A stretch of DNA of 64,000 bases from Tolypocladium sp. Sup5 PDA-1 (lineage: Eukaryota > Ascomycota > Sordariomycetes > Hypocreales > Ophiocordycipitaceae). Shown piece by piece: positions 1-10,390 of the stretch. Below the pieces are notes generated by a model. That model was not told the DNA's origin. It saw nothing but the letters and a program-made list of their open reading frames with translations, and ran no database searches. A program made the translations under genes and the position numbers. Where the stretch lies: the NCBI GenBank assembly GCA_000750105.3, contig JPHH03000023.1:62001-126000 (forward strand), written 5' to 3'. Positions within the stretch are counted from its first letter, which is position 1, and each line of letters opens with the position of its first letter.

Positions 1-2
1 GC

Positions 3-1124
3 AAGAAGCCTGGCGGCAAGCCCGTCGTCGAGGACTACCAGGGCCCGCGCACCGCCACGGGCATCGCCGAGGCCCTCGTCGCCAAGATCAATAACCACGT
101 CGCCCGCGTCGAGGATAAGAATCTTGACCGCTTCCTGGCGGGGGACAGGCCCAAGGCCCTGCTGTTCACGGACAAGGGCACGACGAGCGCGCTGCTAAGG
201 AGCATCGCCATCGACTTCCTCGACGTCATCTCGGTGGGCCAGGTCCGCAACAAGGACAAGGCGACGGTGGAAAAGTTTGGCATTGAAAAGTTCCCTACAC
301 TGGTGCTCGTCCCCGGCGAGGGCAAGGAGCCCATCACCTATACCGGAGAGATGGTCAAGAAGGACATGGTCGAGTTCCTGTCTCAAGCTGGCCAGCCTAA
401 CCCGGACCCTGCGCCCTCCGACGGCAAGAAGGGCGACAAGGGCGATAAGAAGAAGTCGTCCACCAAGCCCGCCGAGAAGAAGGCCACCAAGCCCGCCGAC
501 AAGAAGGCGGACAAGGCCTCGGACAAAAAGACCGCCGCTGAGCCCGAGGAGTCGCCCGAGACCTCCACCGCTACCACCACTACCGAGAGCGCAACCCAAA
601 CCCCCGACATCATCCCCATTGCCACCGTCACGGACAAGGACATGCTGGTGGACAAGTGCCTTCAGCCAAAGTCCCACACCTGTGTCCTGGCCTTTGTCCC
701 CTCCGATACGTCCGAAAAGGGCGACCGGGCCGTGGCGTCTCTCTCCCAGCTCAACACAAAGTACATTCACGGCAAGCGCCACCTCTTCCCCTTCTTCTCG
801 GTCCCCGGCAGCGTCGAGAGCTCGTCCTCGCTCAAGGATGCCCTGAAGCTCAGCGCTGACGTTGAGATCATCGCCCTCAACGCCCGTCGCGGATGGTGGC
901 GACACTACGAGGGCGACTTTTCCGTCGAGAGCGTCGAGAGCTGGATTGATGTGATTCGGATGGGCGAGGGAAAGAAGAATAGCTTGCCCAAGGGCGTGGT
1001 GGTGGAACAGGCTGAGTCGACTACGGAGAGCTCGACGGAGGCGACTCATGGGACGGACCCCGTGCCCGAGGCCGAGACTGAGGCTCCGGAGCCCCAGGAG
1101 AAAATTGTGCATGAGGAGCTTTGA
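3..1124 (+). CDS. PDIA6/P5-like protein disulfide isomerase, 3' part
   Basis: The reading frame is open from the left edge, so the start and the N-terminal catalytic thioredoxin domain lie outside the window. The visible part begins with a Y-x-GPRT segment typical of the region after the first thioredoxin fold of P5/PDIA6 proteins. A redox-inactive thioredoxin-like domain follows, with FGIEKFPTLVLVPG but no CxxC. Next is a Lys/Ala/Asp/Thr-rich linker (about 411-600) and a third thioredoxin-like domain ending near 990. The protein ends in HEEL, a variant of the HDEL/KDEL retrieval signal, so residence in the ER lumen is likely. The role would be oxidative folding of secreted proteins. No intron is visible in this part. 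The family call rests on layout and the C-terminal tetrapeptide; whether it is enzymatically active cannot be judged without the missing CxxC domain. Confidence 0.8.
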   Translation, partial: KKPGGKPVVEDYQGPRTATGIAEALVAKINNHVARVEDKNLDRFLAGDRPKALLFTDKGTTSALLRSIAIDFLDVISVGQVRNKDKATVEKFGIEKFPTLVLVPGEGKEPITYTGEMVKKDMVEFLSQAGQPNPDPAPSDGKKGDKGDKKKSSTKPAEKKATKPADKKADKASDKKTAAEPEESPETSTATTTTESATQTPDIIPIATVTDKDMLVDKCLQPKSHTCVLAFVPSDTSEKGDRAVASLSQLNTKYIHGKRHLFPFFSVPGSVESSSSLKDALKLSADVEIIALNARRGWWRHYEGDFSVESVESWIDVIRMGEGKKNSLPKGVVVEQAESTTESSTEATHGTDPVPEAETEAPEPQEKIVHEEL

Positions 1125-1253
1125 ACGTGTTCCTAGGATTTATGCCGTTAGGAGAGCGACTAGGTACGAGCTTTGTATAGGAGAAACAAACCTGCTGGCC
1201 TTGCCACTATTGCTGTCATGAATGTGTCGCACAAGTCTCGTGCTCGAGTTTCC

Positions 1254-2138
1254 TCAACCGTCCAAGTCCATGGCCATGGCGTCGCTCCTTTGCGCAGCAC
1301 CCTCCCTGATCATCTTGACGCCCTTTTCCTTGACGGTCCTGTCCAGGAACTGCCGCACCTGCTTGCACCCGTCCAGCCCGACCACCAGCATGCCCTCGAG
1401 GCGGCTGACCTGCACGCGGCTCTCGCAGACGAGCACAGCCACGCGGTCGCTGTCGCCGAGGGCCGCGACGGTCAGGAAGGGCAGCTCCTGCTCCTCCTGG
1501 TTGTTGAGGTCGAGCAGCGGGTCGGCGGCGTCGTCGCCGGCCGCGTACGAGGACGTGGAGCCGGCGGTGCAGGCGGCGACGTAGTCGGTCATGGGGATGC
1601 CGGCGTCGATGACGGCGAGGGTGGTGGCGTTGATGAGGGCGGCGAGGAGGGAGCCGTCCTGGGAGAGGACGTGGAGGGAGACGGTGATGGTCGAGTGCGG
1701 GAAGAGGTGCGTGTGGACCGTGGAGGCGAGCGTCTTGGCGATGGTGATTTCAATCTCTTGTATGCGCCTACAAGACCGACTGCGTTAGCAACACGCATTC
1801 GGGCAATTCCATGGCTGTAGCAAGCTGCAGGGTGAGACTGACTTGTCGTTGCGCCCTCTCTTCTTGCGGTCGACGCTCGAAAAGCCTGCAACCACGACGT
1901 TGACGTTGATGGAGGCTCCGTCGCGCTGCGACGTCTGGCCGCCGCGGCGCCCCTGCTGCTGCTGCTCCGAGGGCCCGGTGACGACGCACATGACCTTTGT
2001 GTGGCCCATCTCGAGGTACGAGGAGCCGTCGGCGGCGTCCTGGGTGCGGATCTGGGCATGCAGGCGGCGCAGCTCGTTCCAGCGGCGGCCGTCGACGCGC
2101 AGCAGCGCCAGCGAGTAGGTGGACGTGTCGAGGGGCAT
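1254..2138 (-). CDS. RRP41: Exosome complex 3'-5' RNase PH-like subunit Rrp41/Ski6
   Basis: Two exons, complement(1254..1767, 1843..2138), give 269 aa. The 75-nt intron has a GTCAGT donor and a TGTAG acceptor and splits a Lys codon. The N terminus (LLRVDGRRWNELRRL) is the classic opening of archaeal/eukaryotic RNase PH-type exosome subunits. It is followed by GSSYLEMGHTKVMCVVTGP, the strand characteristic of Rrp41, and by a C-terminal half with SQDGSLLAALINATTLA and AGIPMTDYVAAC. Known role: one of six ring subunits of the RNA exosome, needed for 3' processing and decay of RNA in nucleus and cytoplasm; eukaryotic copies lack phosphorolytic activity. A Gln-rich insert (about residues 54-60) and Gly/Arg-rich stretch interrupt the N-terminal domain, as in many fungal versions. 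The start is the first ATG in the conserved frame. Identification is firm. Confidence 0.93.
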
Positions 2139-2976
2139 TTCGGAGGGTCTCTGTGAGGGTTCAAGTCCTGGGGTATGACGTGGGCTGGGCGAATTGGAAG
2201 GGCAGAGCTCGGGTGTATGAGCTGCTTGGGTTGTCGGGCTTCTGGTGTTTGCGGTTGGAGATGAGATTTTTGGAGTCGCGGGGTGTAGATGTGGCTGGTG
2301 GGTGGCAGATGTGGCTTGCCTGGCGCTTCTCACTTGCTTCCACCAAGCACTGTCCTACAAACAGCTGCGTAGGGCGGCGAGAATGTTCCAATTCGCGTTC
2401 AAATTTTGGAGCAAGTTGCCGTAAACCATGGAATTGCTAATGTACGATTTGCTTTCCGTCGCGACAAGACCATGGAGCTTTCGGGACGCCTGCTGCTCCC
2501 GCGTTCTTCTCCCTCCCGGCGCATCGGATTAACGCTCCGCCTCGCCCGACCACTGACTTCGGCTTTGGAACAACCGCTCCAATCTCCATCTCCGATCCAA
2601 CCACTTCCGCAACACCCGATGGCGCACATCCCCGACCGGGTTTCTCTCTCAACACCAGCGCTAACGCCGTCACAATGATGCTAGCGAAGGCTGTATCCCG
2701 CGCCGAGGCCTCGGTTACATCGCCGTGATGTCATGGATGGGCGGCCGATTCGTAATGTCGTGCCTGTGAAGGTGACGTCTGGGCCTAAATCCGGTCCGTT
2801 GTTGTGGTGTGAACAGATCTGATCAGAGTTGTATAAAACTCGTGCCTCCTCTTGCAATAACGTCTATAGAGTCACAGCCTCGCTATCCATCGACATCATC
2901 TCATCGCAATCTCAAGTTCTCAACTACTCAGTCAAGAACGAACAGGAGCATCTACAGCATAGACAATACCTTCATC
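2139..2976. other. Intergenic region between RRP41 and the alcohol dehydrogenase
   Basis: Divergent promoter space for the two flanking genes. Short open frames exist on both strands but none resembles a known protein. The only clear signal is the TATA-like element listed separately and a pyrimidine/A-rich leader just before the dehydrogenase start. Confidence 0.6.
2832..2838 (+). promoter_or_regulatory. TATA box of the alcohol dehydrogenase gene
   Basis: TATAAAA lies 145 nt upstream of the ATG at 2977, followed by a CT-rich and then CAA-rich leader as is usual in strongly expressed fungal genes. The assignment is by motif and distance only. Confidence 0.45.
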
Positions 2977-3999
2977 ATGCCCTCCTTGCCCAAGACCTAC
3001 AAGGCCGTTGTCCTCGGCAAGGCCGGCGCCCCCTTCAAGCTGCAGGACGTCGAGCTCAAGCACCCCGGCCCCGGCCAGGTCCTCGTCAAGGTCCTCGCCT
3101 GCGGCGTCTGCTTCTCCGACGTCGGCACCGCCGAAGGCCATATGGGCGACGTCTTCCCCGTCGTCCCCGGCCACGAGATTGTCGGCAACGTCGTTGAAGT
3201 CGGTGAGGGCGTCAAGAACATCACCAACGGCCAGCGCGTGGGCGGCCCCTGGCACGGCGGCCACGACGGCCACTGCCGCCAGTGCCAGCGCGGGCAGTTC
3301 CAGATGTGCGACAACGAGGCCGTCAACGGCGTGTCCCAGGACGGCGGCTTCGCCGAGTACGTGCTGCTGCGCGCGGAGGCCGTCGTGCGCGTGCCAAAGG
3401 AGCTCGACCCTGCGGATGCCGCGCCGCTGCTCTGCGCCGGCGTGACCGTCTTCAACGGCATTCGCAAGATGCACGTCGAGCAGGGCGCGCTAGTCGCCGT
3501 CCAGGGCCTCGGCGGCCTGGGCCACCTGGCCGTGCAGTACGCCAACAAGATGGGGTACGAGGTTGCCGTCCTCTCTTCCGGCGACGACAAGGCCAAGTTC
3601 GCCAAGGAGCTCGGAGCCCACCACTACATCAACACCAAGTCGTCTGACGCGGCGGCCGAGCTCATGAAGCTGGGTGGCGCGTCCATTATCGTGCAGACGG
3701 CGCCCAACCCAAAGGTCGTGGGCGCGCTGGTGGGCGGCCTCGAGCCGGGGGGCAAGCTGCTCAGCCTGGCGCCCGTCGGCGAGGTGCCCATCGACACCGT
3801 CGGGCTAGTGTTGAAGGGCAGGAGTGTGCACGGCTGGCCCAGCGGACACGCGCTGGACTCCGAGGAGGCGATCCGGTTCGCCCAGAAGCATGATGTCCGG
3901 TGCATGATTACAAAGTACTCGCTGGCGGACGTGCAGAAGGCCGTGGACGACCTGAAGGCGGGCAAGCCGCGGTTCAGGAACGTCTTGGTCATGCAGTAG
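2977..3999 (+). CDS. Zinc-dependent medium-chain alcohol dehydrogenase (340 aa)
   Basis: Intronless gene. The frame is open further upstream, but the ATG at 2977 places the usual short N terminus before the GroES-like domain and is preceded by a CA-rich leader. Catalytic-zinc ligands are visible as C45 in CGVCFSDVG, H66/E67 in PGHEIVGNV and the Cys of PLLCAGVTVF. The structural-zinc lobe has C100, C103 and C111, with Asp97 where most family members have the first Cys. The Rossmann cofactor site is VQGLGGLGHLAVQYA. Known chemistry: NAD(P)-dependent oxidation of an alcohol or reduction of an aldehyde; the substrate cannot be read from the sequence. The bacterial AdhP/RhcA-like 340-residue class is the closest match by pattern. 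No signal peptide; cytosolic. A TATA box lies 145 nt upstream. Confidence 0.9.
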   Translation: MPSLPKTYKAVVLGKAGAPFKLQDVELKHPGPGQVLVKVLACGVCFSDVGTAEGHMGDVFPVVPGHEIVGNVVEVGEGVKNITNGQRVGGPWHGGHDGHCRQCQRGQFQMCDNEAVNGVSQDGGFAEYVLLRAEAVVRVPKELDPADAAPLLCAGVTVFNGIRKMHVEQGALVAVQGLGGLGHLAVQYANKMGYEVAVLSSGDDKAKFAKELGAHHYINTKSSDAAAELMKLGGASIIVQTAPNPKVVGALVGGLEPGGKLLSLAPVGEVPIDTVGLVLKGRSVHGWPSGHALDSEEAIRFAQKHDVRCMITKYSLADVQKAVDDLKAGKPRFRNVLVMQ

Positions 4000-4315
4000 G
4001 GGATAGAGTGGTTGAGGGGCTAAAAGAGAAAAGGTGTTGAAAAGGAAAAGGGGTTCGGCGTCTATGTTTGTGATGGGTAGTCGATAATGCCTGTTTCTTA
4101 ACAATCTTTGGAAACTTGTGCCGTGTTGAACAACGTGAGAGCCTAATGAGAGACATCTGCGTCCGTACTACTGAATTGACTACGCCAACAACTTCGGCTT
4201 CATCCTTCTCTCCCTCGAGTAAAAATTCGCTACTAATTCAATAACCGGCTACCTCTAATAGTTCGACTCCCCTCGCATTGTACCCATCTTTGGTGTTCCT
4301 GAAATTCTGGTAATC

Positions 4316-4950
4316 ATGAGATACCTACTCGAACAGAGGGCTCCCCTCCCACAAGGGGCCGCGTCAGTGACAGCCGACCAACATGACGACTCTAGGAATG
4401 CCGACGCTGAACATCTGCAGGAAGGCCTCAAGATCTGGGCGATTCTGGGAACACTCATGCTCTGCTGCTTTCTTGCCTCATTGGACATGACCATTGTCGC
4501 AACGGCCGTTCCCGCAATGGCCGATACGTTCCCATCGCTGAGCGACATCGGTTGGTAACTACGCGCCGGCCTTCTCCCGACCCAGACGACTTTCCAGGCG
4601 AACTGGGGCAAAGCCTACGGAATTTTTTGACCTTGGATCAGCAAGGACCTGCTTTATGGTATAGATGCCTTGAAATACGACGCTATTGGCGATGGCTGAT
4701 ACAGCCCGTGTTTTGAGTGCTGGTCTGACGGGGGCCGGAACGCCTACACACCTGTGATCTTGACAACAGATCTGGTGAAACGCACTTGATCTAGCTTGAA
4801 TGGGTGATTTGCGCCGTCTGAATACAGAGACGTCAATCACCTTCCGTACCTTCGCTTTTGCCGCCGGTAGTGCCTAGTGGTGGCCTATCACAGTTACTCG
4901 CGGGCATCATCATCATCAGCCTGACGGGTAAGCGAGCATTCAAGGGTCGA
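4316..4950 (+). pseudogene. MFS drug:H+ antiporter (DHA14-like) relic
   Basis: An ATG-started stretch of 80 codons reads as the cytosolic N terminus and first membrane helix of a DHA14-type MFS transporter, including LDMTIVATAVPAMADTF, followed by the start of the loop (LSDIGW) and then a TAA stop at 4556-4558. Downstream, in shifted frames, TTFQANWGKAYGIF (about 4580-4625) and a GGLSQ...IIISL...KRAF segment (about 4880-4940) resemble later parts of the same family, but frames change and stops intervene. The remaining roughly ten helices are missing. The ~320 nt between the dehydrogenase stop and this relic hold nothing recognisable. It is inferred to be a dead transporter gene; a short intron cannot repair it by eye. 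Confidence 0.6.
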
Positions 4951-5787
4951 TCTGCCGAGAGCCGAGTCGATATTAATTCGCGACACCAACCAGATGCCGT
5001 GGCCGAGTCCCACTTGGAAAGACAACTACATCCTTCCAATAATGGACAGTATATGTGGCCCTCGCCTCGGGGCCTAATCTCTCGTTGCGAGTCGTTAGTT
5101 CGTATTGGAGCTATGTATGCATGTTGGTTCCGACCAAAACCCATCGACGAAACAACAAGCCAATCCCTTTGGCGGCTTCAGATTTGCTCAGGTTACGCCG
5201 CAGCGGCAGTCCGCCTTCCGGTTCAATCATCGAAGTTTTTAATGCACCAAGTAAGCCTCTCCGTGCCGCATTTGGGTAAGAGCTGAGCTCAGCGAGTCAG
5301 CATTCCAGCTAGGCATTGATGACCGACAAGGGGCTGAGCAAAGTAAGCGCTTGCCTCGTCACAGCCTCGCACTGGTTGGACAAATGTCCTATTTCTGGAC
5401 GACGAGGCCTCTGCTATTCTGGAATCAGCTCTAAATGAAGGGCCGAGACCGTCAGTTGGACTTGCAGGGATTATTGCTCACTTGGGCTCTAGTTGGCTTC
5501 TGCCGTTAGATGAGCGGCATCGTTGCAAGTCTCACTCACCTCGATCGCGGCTGTTCACAGGGTACTATAGCTCTTAGTATTATACCCTTCCGTGTTTCAA
5601 ACCCCCATTCTCGAAATGTATAAATCTTTAGGATGACCTCTCAGGTTTTCTTCATCCTACATTGTCCCCATCTGCACCCACTTGCTTCCTCCATCTAATT
5701 ACTTCCTCTTGAGTTTACCGATATCCCCTGCAGCTTGCTCTCCAGATCTACCCCATTCCATCTCTTTTCAGCAAATAATAAGTCACA
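4951..5787. other. Intergenic region with possible faint gene relics
   Basis: No intact gene. Between about 5000 and 5285 short pieces in different frames faintly recall the C-terminal half of a cytochrome P450 (a PFxGFRF-like piece and an AAFG piece), too weak to call. From about 5620 onwards this is the promoter and CT-rich leader of the cupredoxin gene. Confidence 0.4.
5619..5625 (+). promoter_or_regulatory. TATA box of the cupredoxin gene
   Basis: TATAAAT lies 169 nt upstream of the ATG at 5788, followed by a strongly CT-rich leader. Assigned by motif and spacing only. Confidence 0.4.
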
Positions 5788-6598
5788 ATGCAACTCACCA
5801 ACACCCTCCTTGGTCTTGCCGCCATCGCCGCTACTTCCGTCAGCGCTCAAAAAGGAAGCACGATCAAAGTCACTGTTGGCGAAGGCGGCGTCCTTAAATA
5901 CAACCCTCCCAGCCTCGCAGCTCAAGTCGGCACTGAAATCGAATTCGACTTCTTTCCGAAAAATCACACTGTAACGCAATCCTCCTTCGCAGATCCCTGT
6001 CACCCTCTCGAAGGCGGCTTCTTCTCCGGCTTCGTTCCTACAAAGGACTCTCCTTCCGGGACGAGCTTCACAATCACGGTCACGGACACAAAGCCAATCT
6101 GGTTCTACTGTGGTCAAGGCAACCACTGCCAATCTGGTAAGTCCTTTCCCCTCTGACCCTCGTAACACATCGTTAATAGTCGCAGGCATGGTCGGCGCAA
6201 TCAACGCCCCAACCTCGGGCAACACATTCGAGGCATTCGCCGCTCTGGCAAAGAAAGCAACAAGCAGCACCTCCCCACCCGGAGGAGCCGTTGGCGGGGT
6301 TTTGAAGGTCAACTCCAACTCCAACTCTACCTCCAGCTCCAGCTCCAGCCCCAGCTCCAGCTCCGTGGTTCAATCAAGCTCTGCGTACACCACCAAGCCT
6401 TACACCTCAACTTGGACTAGCAATGGGGCTACTTTCACGACCACTGCGACAACGACTTTATTCACTGCTGCCCCTGCGTCGACAACGACTTCTTCCGCTG
6501 GAACTTCCGTTAGTGCTGGAGCTGCGGCTACGGCGCTATCCAAGTTCAATGCTCTGAATGCTGGAGCCTTGATCGTCGCTGCTGCTGCCATGTTGTAG
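5788..6598 (+). CDS. Secreted serine-rich cupredoxin, probably GPI-anchored (253 aa)
   Basis: Two exons, 5788..6136 and 6186..6598, separated by a 49-nt intron that splits a Gly codon. Residues 1-20 are a signal peptide ending SVSA. The single cupredoxin fold covers about residues 22-130. The likely type-1 copper ligands are all present: His60 (KNHTV), Cys108 (FYCGQ), His113 (GNHC) and Met118 (SGMVG). A Ser/Asn/Thr-rich stretch (about 150-215) would be heavily O-glycosylated. The protein ends in a hydrophobic Ala-rich tail (LNAGALIVAAAAML), the pattern of a GPI-attachment signal. The family is the fungal extracellular serine-rich cupredoxins found on cell walls; their electron partner is not established. 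Copper binding is inferred from the four ligands. Confidence 0.88.
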
Positions 6599-6878
6599 AC
6601 CGACTGAGGAGGTTGGAAGGATCATCTGCCGCCCGAGGCAGCGGCGAGATATCTGATAGTACTGTCACATAGTCAGGGGTCAAGCGATTGTATTTCCGAT
6701 ATCAGCATCACAGGCATATACATATAAGCCTTTGCAGTCACGCGTTACACGGTTCATTCTGTCCCGAAGCAAAGCTGCCGCTCTTCACTAATGCAGCAAG
6801 CAAGTTCCGATTGAACATCACATTAACATGTCGTAAATACATAATAAAGGGGTATAACACCGCAATATTAACCATATC

Positions 6879-9800
6879 CTACAATATTAGCCGCGGCGCC
6901 TCAAACGGCGCCTGCTCAAAGTGCACCACCATCCGCCCCTTGTGATCCAAACTCGCCCCCCGGTCCGATATGGGCGTGTACTTCTTCGTGTGCGCAACCT
7001 CCTGCCTGCTCACGCGCGCCTCGTCGCGCGGGATCCACAGCATCGGCTTGGGCATCCAGACCTCGGGCGGCAGGTAGTCACAGTACTTGCCGTAGTACTC
7101 GTCCGGGTACGCAATGTTGGGCTGACCGTCGGCCGGGATGAGGCGCCGCAGCGCGAGGAAGTCCTCGTACTCCTCCGGGTGCAGCCAGCGCGCGAGGAAG
7201 CCCGGCGGCTTGTGGCCGTGCTTGTCGCCGCGCCAGAAGCGCAGCTTGGCCAGCGCCTCGCCGAGGCCCGAGTTGTCCGCCTCGGCCTGCACCTTGGACT
7301 TGGTGCTCATCTTGAGCCACTCGGTGAGGGCCGACTTGACGCCGCTCGCGCCCTCGATGGCACGGTCGTTGGTGACGGTCACTTGGTCGTCGTCGTCGGT
7401 GTGTTCCTCGTCCTCGTCGTACTCGTTGCGGCCGTCGCTGTTCATGTCCTCCTCCTCGCCAAACGCCTGCTCGGTGTCGTAGTAGCTGTTGGCGGCGCCT
7501 CCTACACCCGCTGCCTCCTCAGCCGCTCTCGCGGTGGCCCGTTCGCGCGCCCGCTCGGCCGCCTCCTTTTCCTCCTGCTGAATCTCCTCCTCCAGCGTCA
7601 GCGTCTGCGGCAGGTTCTGCAGCAGCGGCGCGATGGCGTCGCTGAGCGAAAAGTGCACCAGTCCGGTGAAGATGAAGAACATGATCATCATGGCGAGCGG
7701 CCCAAACGCCAGGTGGATGGCGAAGAGTCCAATGAGACAGACCTCGGCCAGGTAGAGACCGATCATGAGATGCAGCAGCGCGTGCGGGTAGAAGAGGCCC
7801 TTGCTGTCCATGTCAGAGTCGAATACGAAAATCAGATTGTACTTCCACACGAGGCGCACGGCCGCCATGCCCCCTGCGGCGAAGATGAGGATGAGAGGCG
7901 CTATGCACGCGTAACTCAGGGCTGTAAACGCCGCGTTAGTTCGCTTCCTGGGGACATTGACGCAGCGAAACATACCGATAACGCCCATGTTGGCAAAGAC
8001 GGGGAAGATGCCTCCCCATTTCGCGGGCCGGAGCCTGCGCCACGTCCTAAACTGCGCCCGGGGCAGCGTGGTGAACCTGGACAAAACGCAGTGGCGGATC
8101 AAGGCGAAGATCTGGATGAGGTTCGTTCCGCTGTTCGCCAGGCACTGGATCAGGATGTAGGACAGATAAAAGTTGGACGCCATGGGCAGGTTCTTTGACA
8201 GGACGTCCTTTATCCCGAGGGGGTTTTGGATAATTTCGGTAAACGCAGCCGAGGCGGCCGAGGTGAGGGTCGTGACGAGGAAGACCTGGACGACCTGGAA
8301 GGCAAAGTAGCCCTTTTGGACAAAGAGCTCGACCATGGTGACCGACGGGATGCCGGCCTGCGCACCACAGACTTCCAAGGTGTCAGTATTCACGAAGGCA
8401 GGTTGCAAGGGGGGAAAACGTACATCGTAGCATGAATGGGATCGCCGCCATCCACAGCGACAGGGCAATGGCGGGCACGAAGCCCTGGAGAAAGTTTACA
8501 ATGACGGTCGGGAGCTTCTTGATCCAAAACAGGACGACAATCTTCTCGGCCAGGAAGTCAATGTTGGACACGATCCCGATGGCCGCCGAGGGGATGGACC
8601 AGAAGATGACGGCGGCCGTGACCAGCGAGAGGATGAAGAAGCGCCGGGCGATGCGCTCCCACCACGGCATCCGCAGCGTCTTCCAGAGGATCTCGTCGGG
8701 GCGGATGCCGAGGATGCGCGACGACATCTGCAGCGGCCGGTGGTGGGCGAGGACCTGCTGCGCGGCCTGCGCGCTCTCCTGCGTATCGAACTCGATGAAG
8801 GCCGCGGGCAGCGTGTTGCCGTCGCCGCGGCGGACCTGCCGGCGCATTTTAAAGATCTGGACGTTGAGCTCACGGAGGCGGTTCCGCGTCCACCGGATCG
8901 TGTCGACGCGGCGACCAAAGTTGCCCAGGGGCCGGTGGTACGGCCGGGCCTGGACGGGAATCCATTGCGCGGCGACGGAGCCTCGGACGTCGGGGAGGTC
9001 GGGGTCGAGGCCGTAGGGGTGCGTGTACTCGTCGTCTTCCTCCTTGATCGTTTCGTCCACCTCGTTGCGCTTGATGGTCTCGTCGGGGTCGCCGTCGCTA
9101 TCCGGCTTCTCGGATAGCTCGAGGTCGAGGTCTGCCGGCAGTTCGATGACCGGGCAGCCTCCCCGCGTGATGATGTCGCGGTGTCCGCTGCCGCTCGACA
9201 CGATAACAAGGTCCTGCTGCGACGCGATCGAGTCGGTAGCCGTGGTCGGCGGCTGCGGCTTGGACTCCGACTTGGGTTTCTTGCCGGCCTTCTTGGACGC
9301 CTTCTTAAGCTGCTTCTGCTTGGCCTTGTTGGCCTTTTGGATGAGCTCGACCTCGGCCTTTTCGAGCCTCAGCGCCGTCTGCTCCCGTTCCTTGACGAGG
9401 TTGGCGAGGGCCTTTGTCGTCCGGGGGATGCAGACGCGCTTGACCGAGTCGCCGTAGAGCTTGCGCAGGCGGTGCTCGTCGAGGTACTGCTTGGGCACGC
9501 AGGTGAGGAGGATGGTGCGGGAGGAGATGCGCTGCGAGTAGTAGGGCGACGAGAGGTATGCCTGGCGGAGGTTGACGTAGTAGATGCACTCGCGCACGAT
9601 CATGTACAGGACGAAGCCTATTGACGGTCAGCAAGGCCGCACGCGTGGTCCTGTCGTGGACAGGGACGTCGTACCGAAAAAGACCCATGCCATAACGGCA
9701 TGAGCATACAGCTTCTTCGGGTCCTTGACATTACCAATCGTCAACGCGTCGAGCTGCGTGAGCCCCCCCCCGCCGGTGGCGTGCAGCGGGAAGAGGACGG

Positions 9801-10390
9801 GCCAGAGGATGAGGCAGCCGGCGAGGCAGATGTTCCTCAGCACCTTGAGGAAGCGGAGGAAGAAGAAGCCATCCAGGGAGCCGTGGTTGAGGACAAAGGT
9901 GTCGGGGATCTTGAAAAAGGGCACGACCCAGTTGACCCAGCCGGAAGGCAGAGCCGGACTCGGCAACCTGCAGACGCTGGTGAGTACTCACAGTCTCCAA
10001 CAAGACGGTATGAGAAGGGCCATGGTGCCGTCAAAGCTTACTCGGGTGCTCTCAGACCGGGGATGGTCCGCGGCGCATACACTCGCCTGCATTTGCGGCG
10101 CAGGACGGTAAAGATGACGAGGCATATGGCACAGTAGACGACAATAGGGATAAAGGTGCTGCCAAGCTTGCCGAGCGACGACGTCTTGCTGTTGGACGCC
10201 GTGCTGAGGGTGCCTCCGCCAGACGAGTCCTCGCGGCCAGAGCCGACGCGGGGATCAGTGCCGCCCTAGAGCTCGTGGTCAGCGCACTCGTCGTCGCCCG
10301 AGAGGGTACAATCGCGACAGGACCAGGGGCAGGACGCACAAAGATGTCCAGGAAGCCTCGTCCCTCCAGCCAGTGCCGTGAGGTGGCCAT
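6879..10390 (-). CDS. CSC1/RSN1-type (DUF221, TMEM63-like) stress-gated cation channel (1066 aa)
   Basis: Six exons on the minus strand: 10340..10390, 10042..10265, 9675..9967, 8424..9617, 7976..8371, 6879..7921. All five introns (52-74 nt) have GT/AG ends; several have CTGAC or CTAAC branch sites. The protein has the family order: N-terminal helix segment (FIPIVVYCAICLVIF), RSN1_TM region (LPSGWVNWVVPFFKIPDTF and ATGGGG), a long charged cytosolic PHM7_cyt domain with TILLTCVP, then the multi-helix RSN1_7TM channel core (AGIPSVTMVELF, GYFAFQVVQVFLVTTL, YNLIFVFDSDMDSKG). An acidic/coiled stretch and a long cytosolic tail end the protein. Family members are osmotically or mechanically gated, Ca2+-permeable channels of plasma membrane or ER. 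The first exon encodes only 17 residues; its ATG at 10390 is the least certain point, because no upstream in-frame ATG exists. Confidence 0.88.

Noticed and set aside
195..1112. 305-codon open frame on the minus strand
   Set aside because: It is the antisense shadow of the PDI-like gene; Leu/Gly/Arg-rich and without motifs.
2809..2976. In-frame extension of the alcohol dehydrogenase by 56 codons
   Set aside because: Ser/Thr/Gln-rich without conservation, contains the TATA element, and the ATG at 2977 fits the family start.
4255..4275. tRNA B-box-like sequence GTTCGACTCC
   Set aside because: No A box or cloverleaf could be formed in the 80 nt around it.
5000..5285. Possible cytochrome P450 C-terminal fragment
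   Set aside because: Only two very short resemblances in different frames; no heme-binding Cys motif visible.
6921..8198. 425-codon open frame on the plus strand
   Set aside because: Antisense of the channel gene's last two exons; Arg/Val/Leu-rich with no domain, while the minus strand carries a clear CSC1 family protein.
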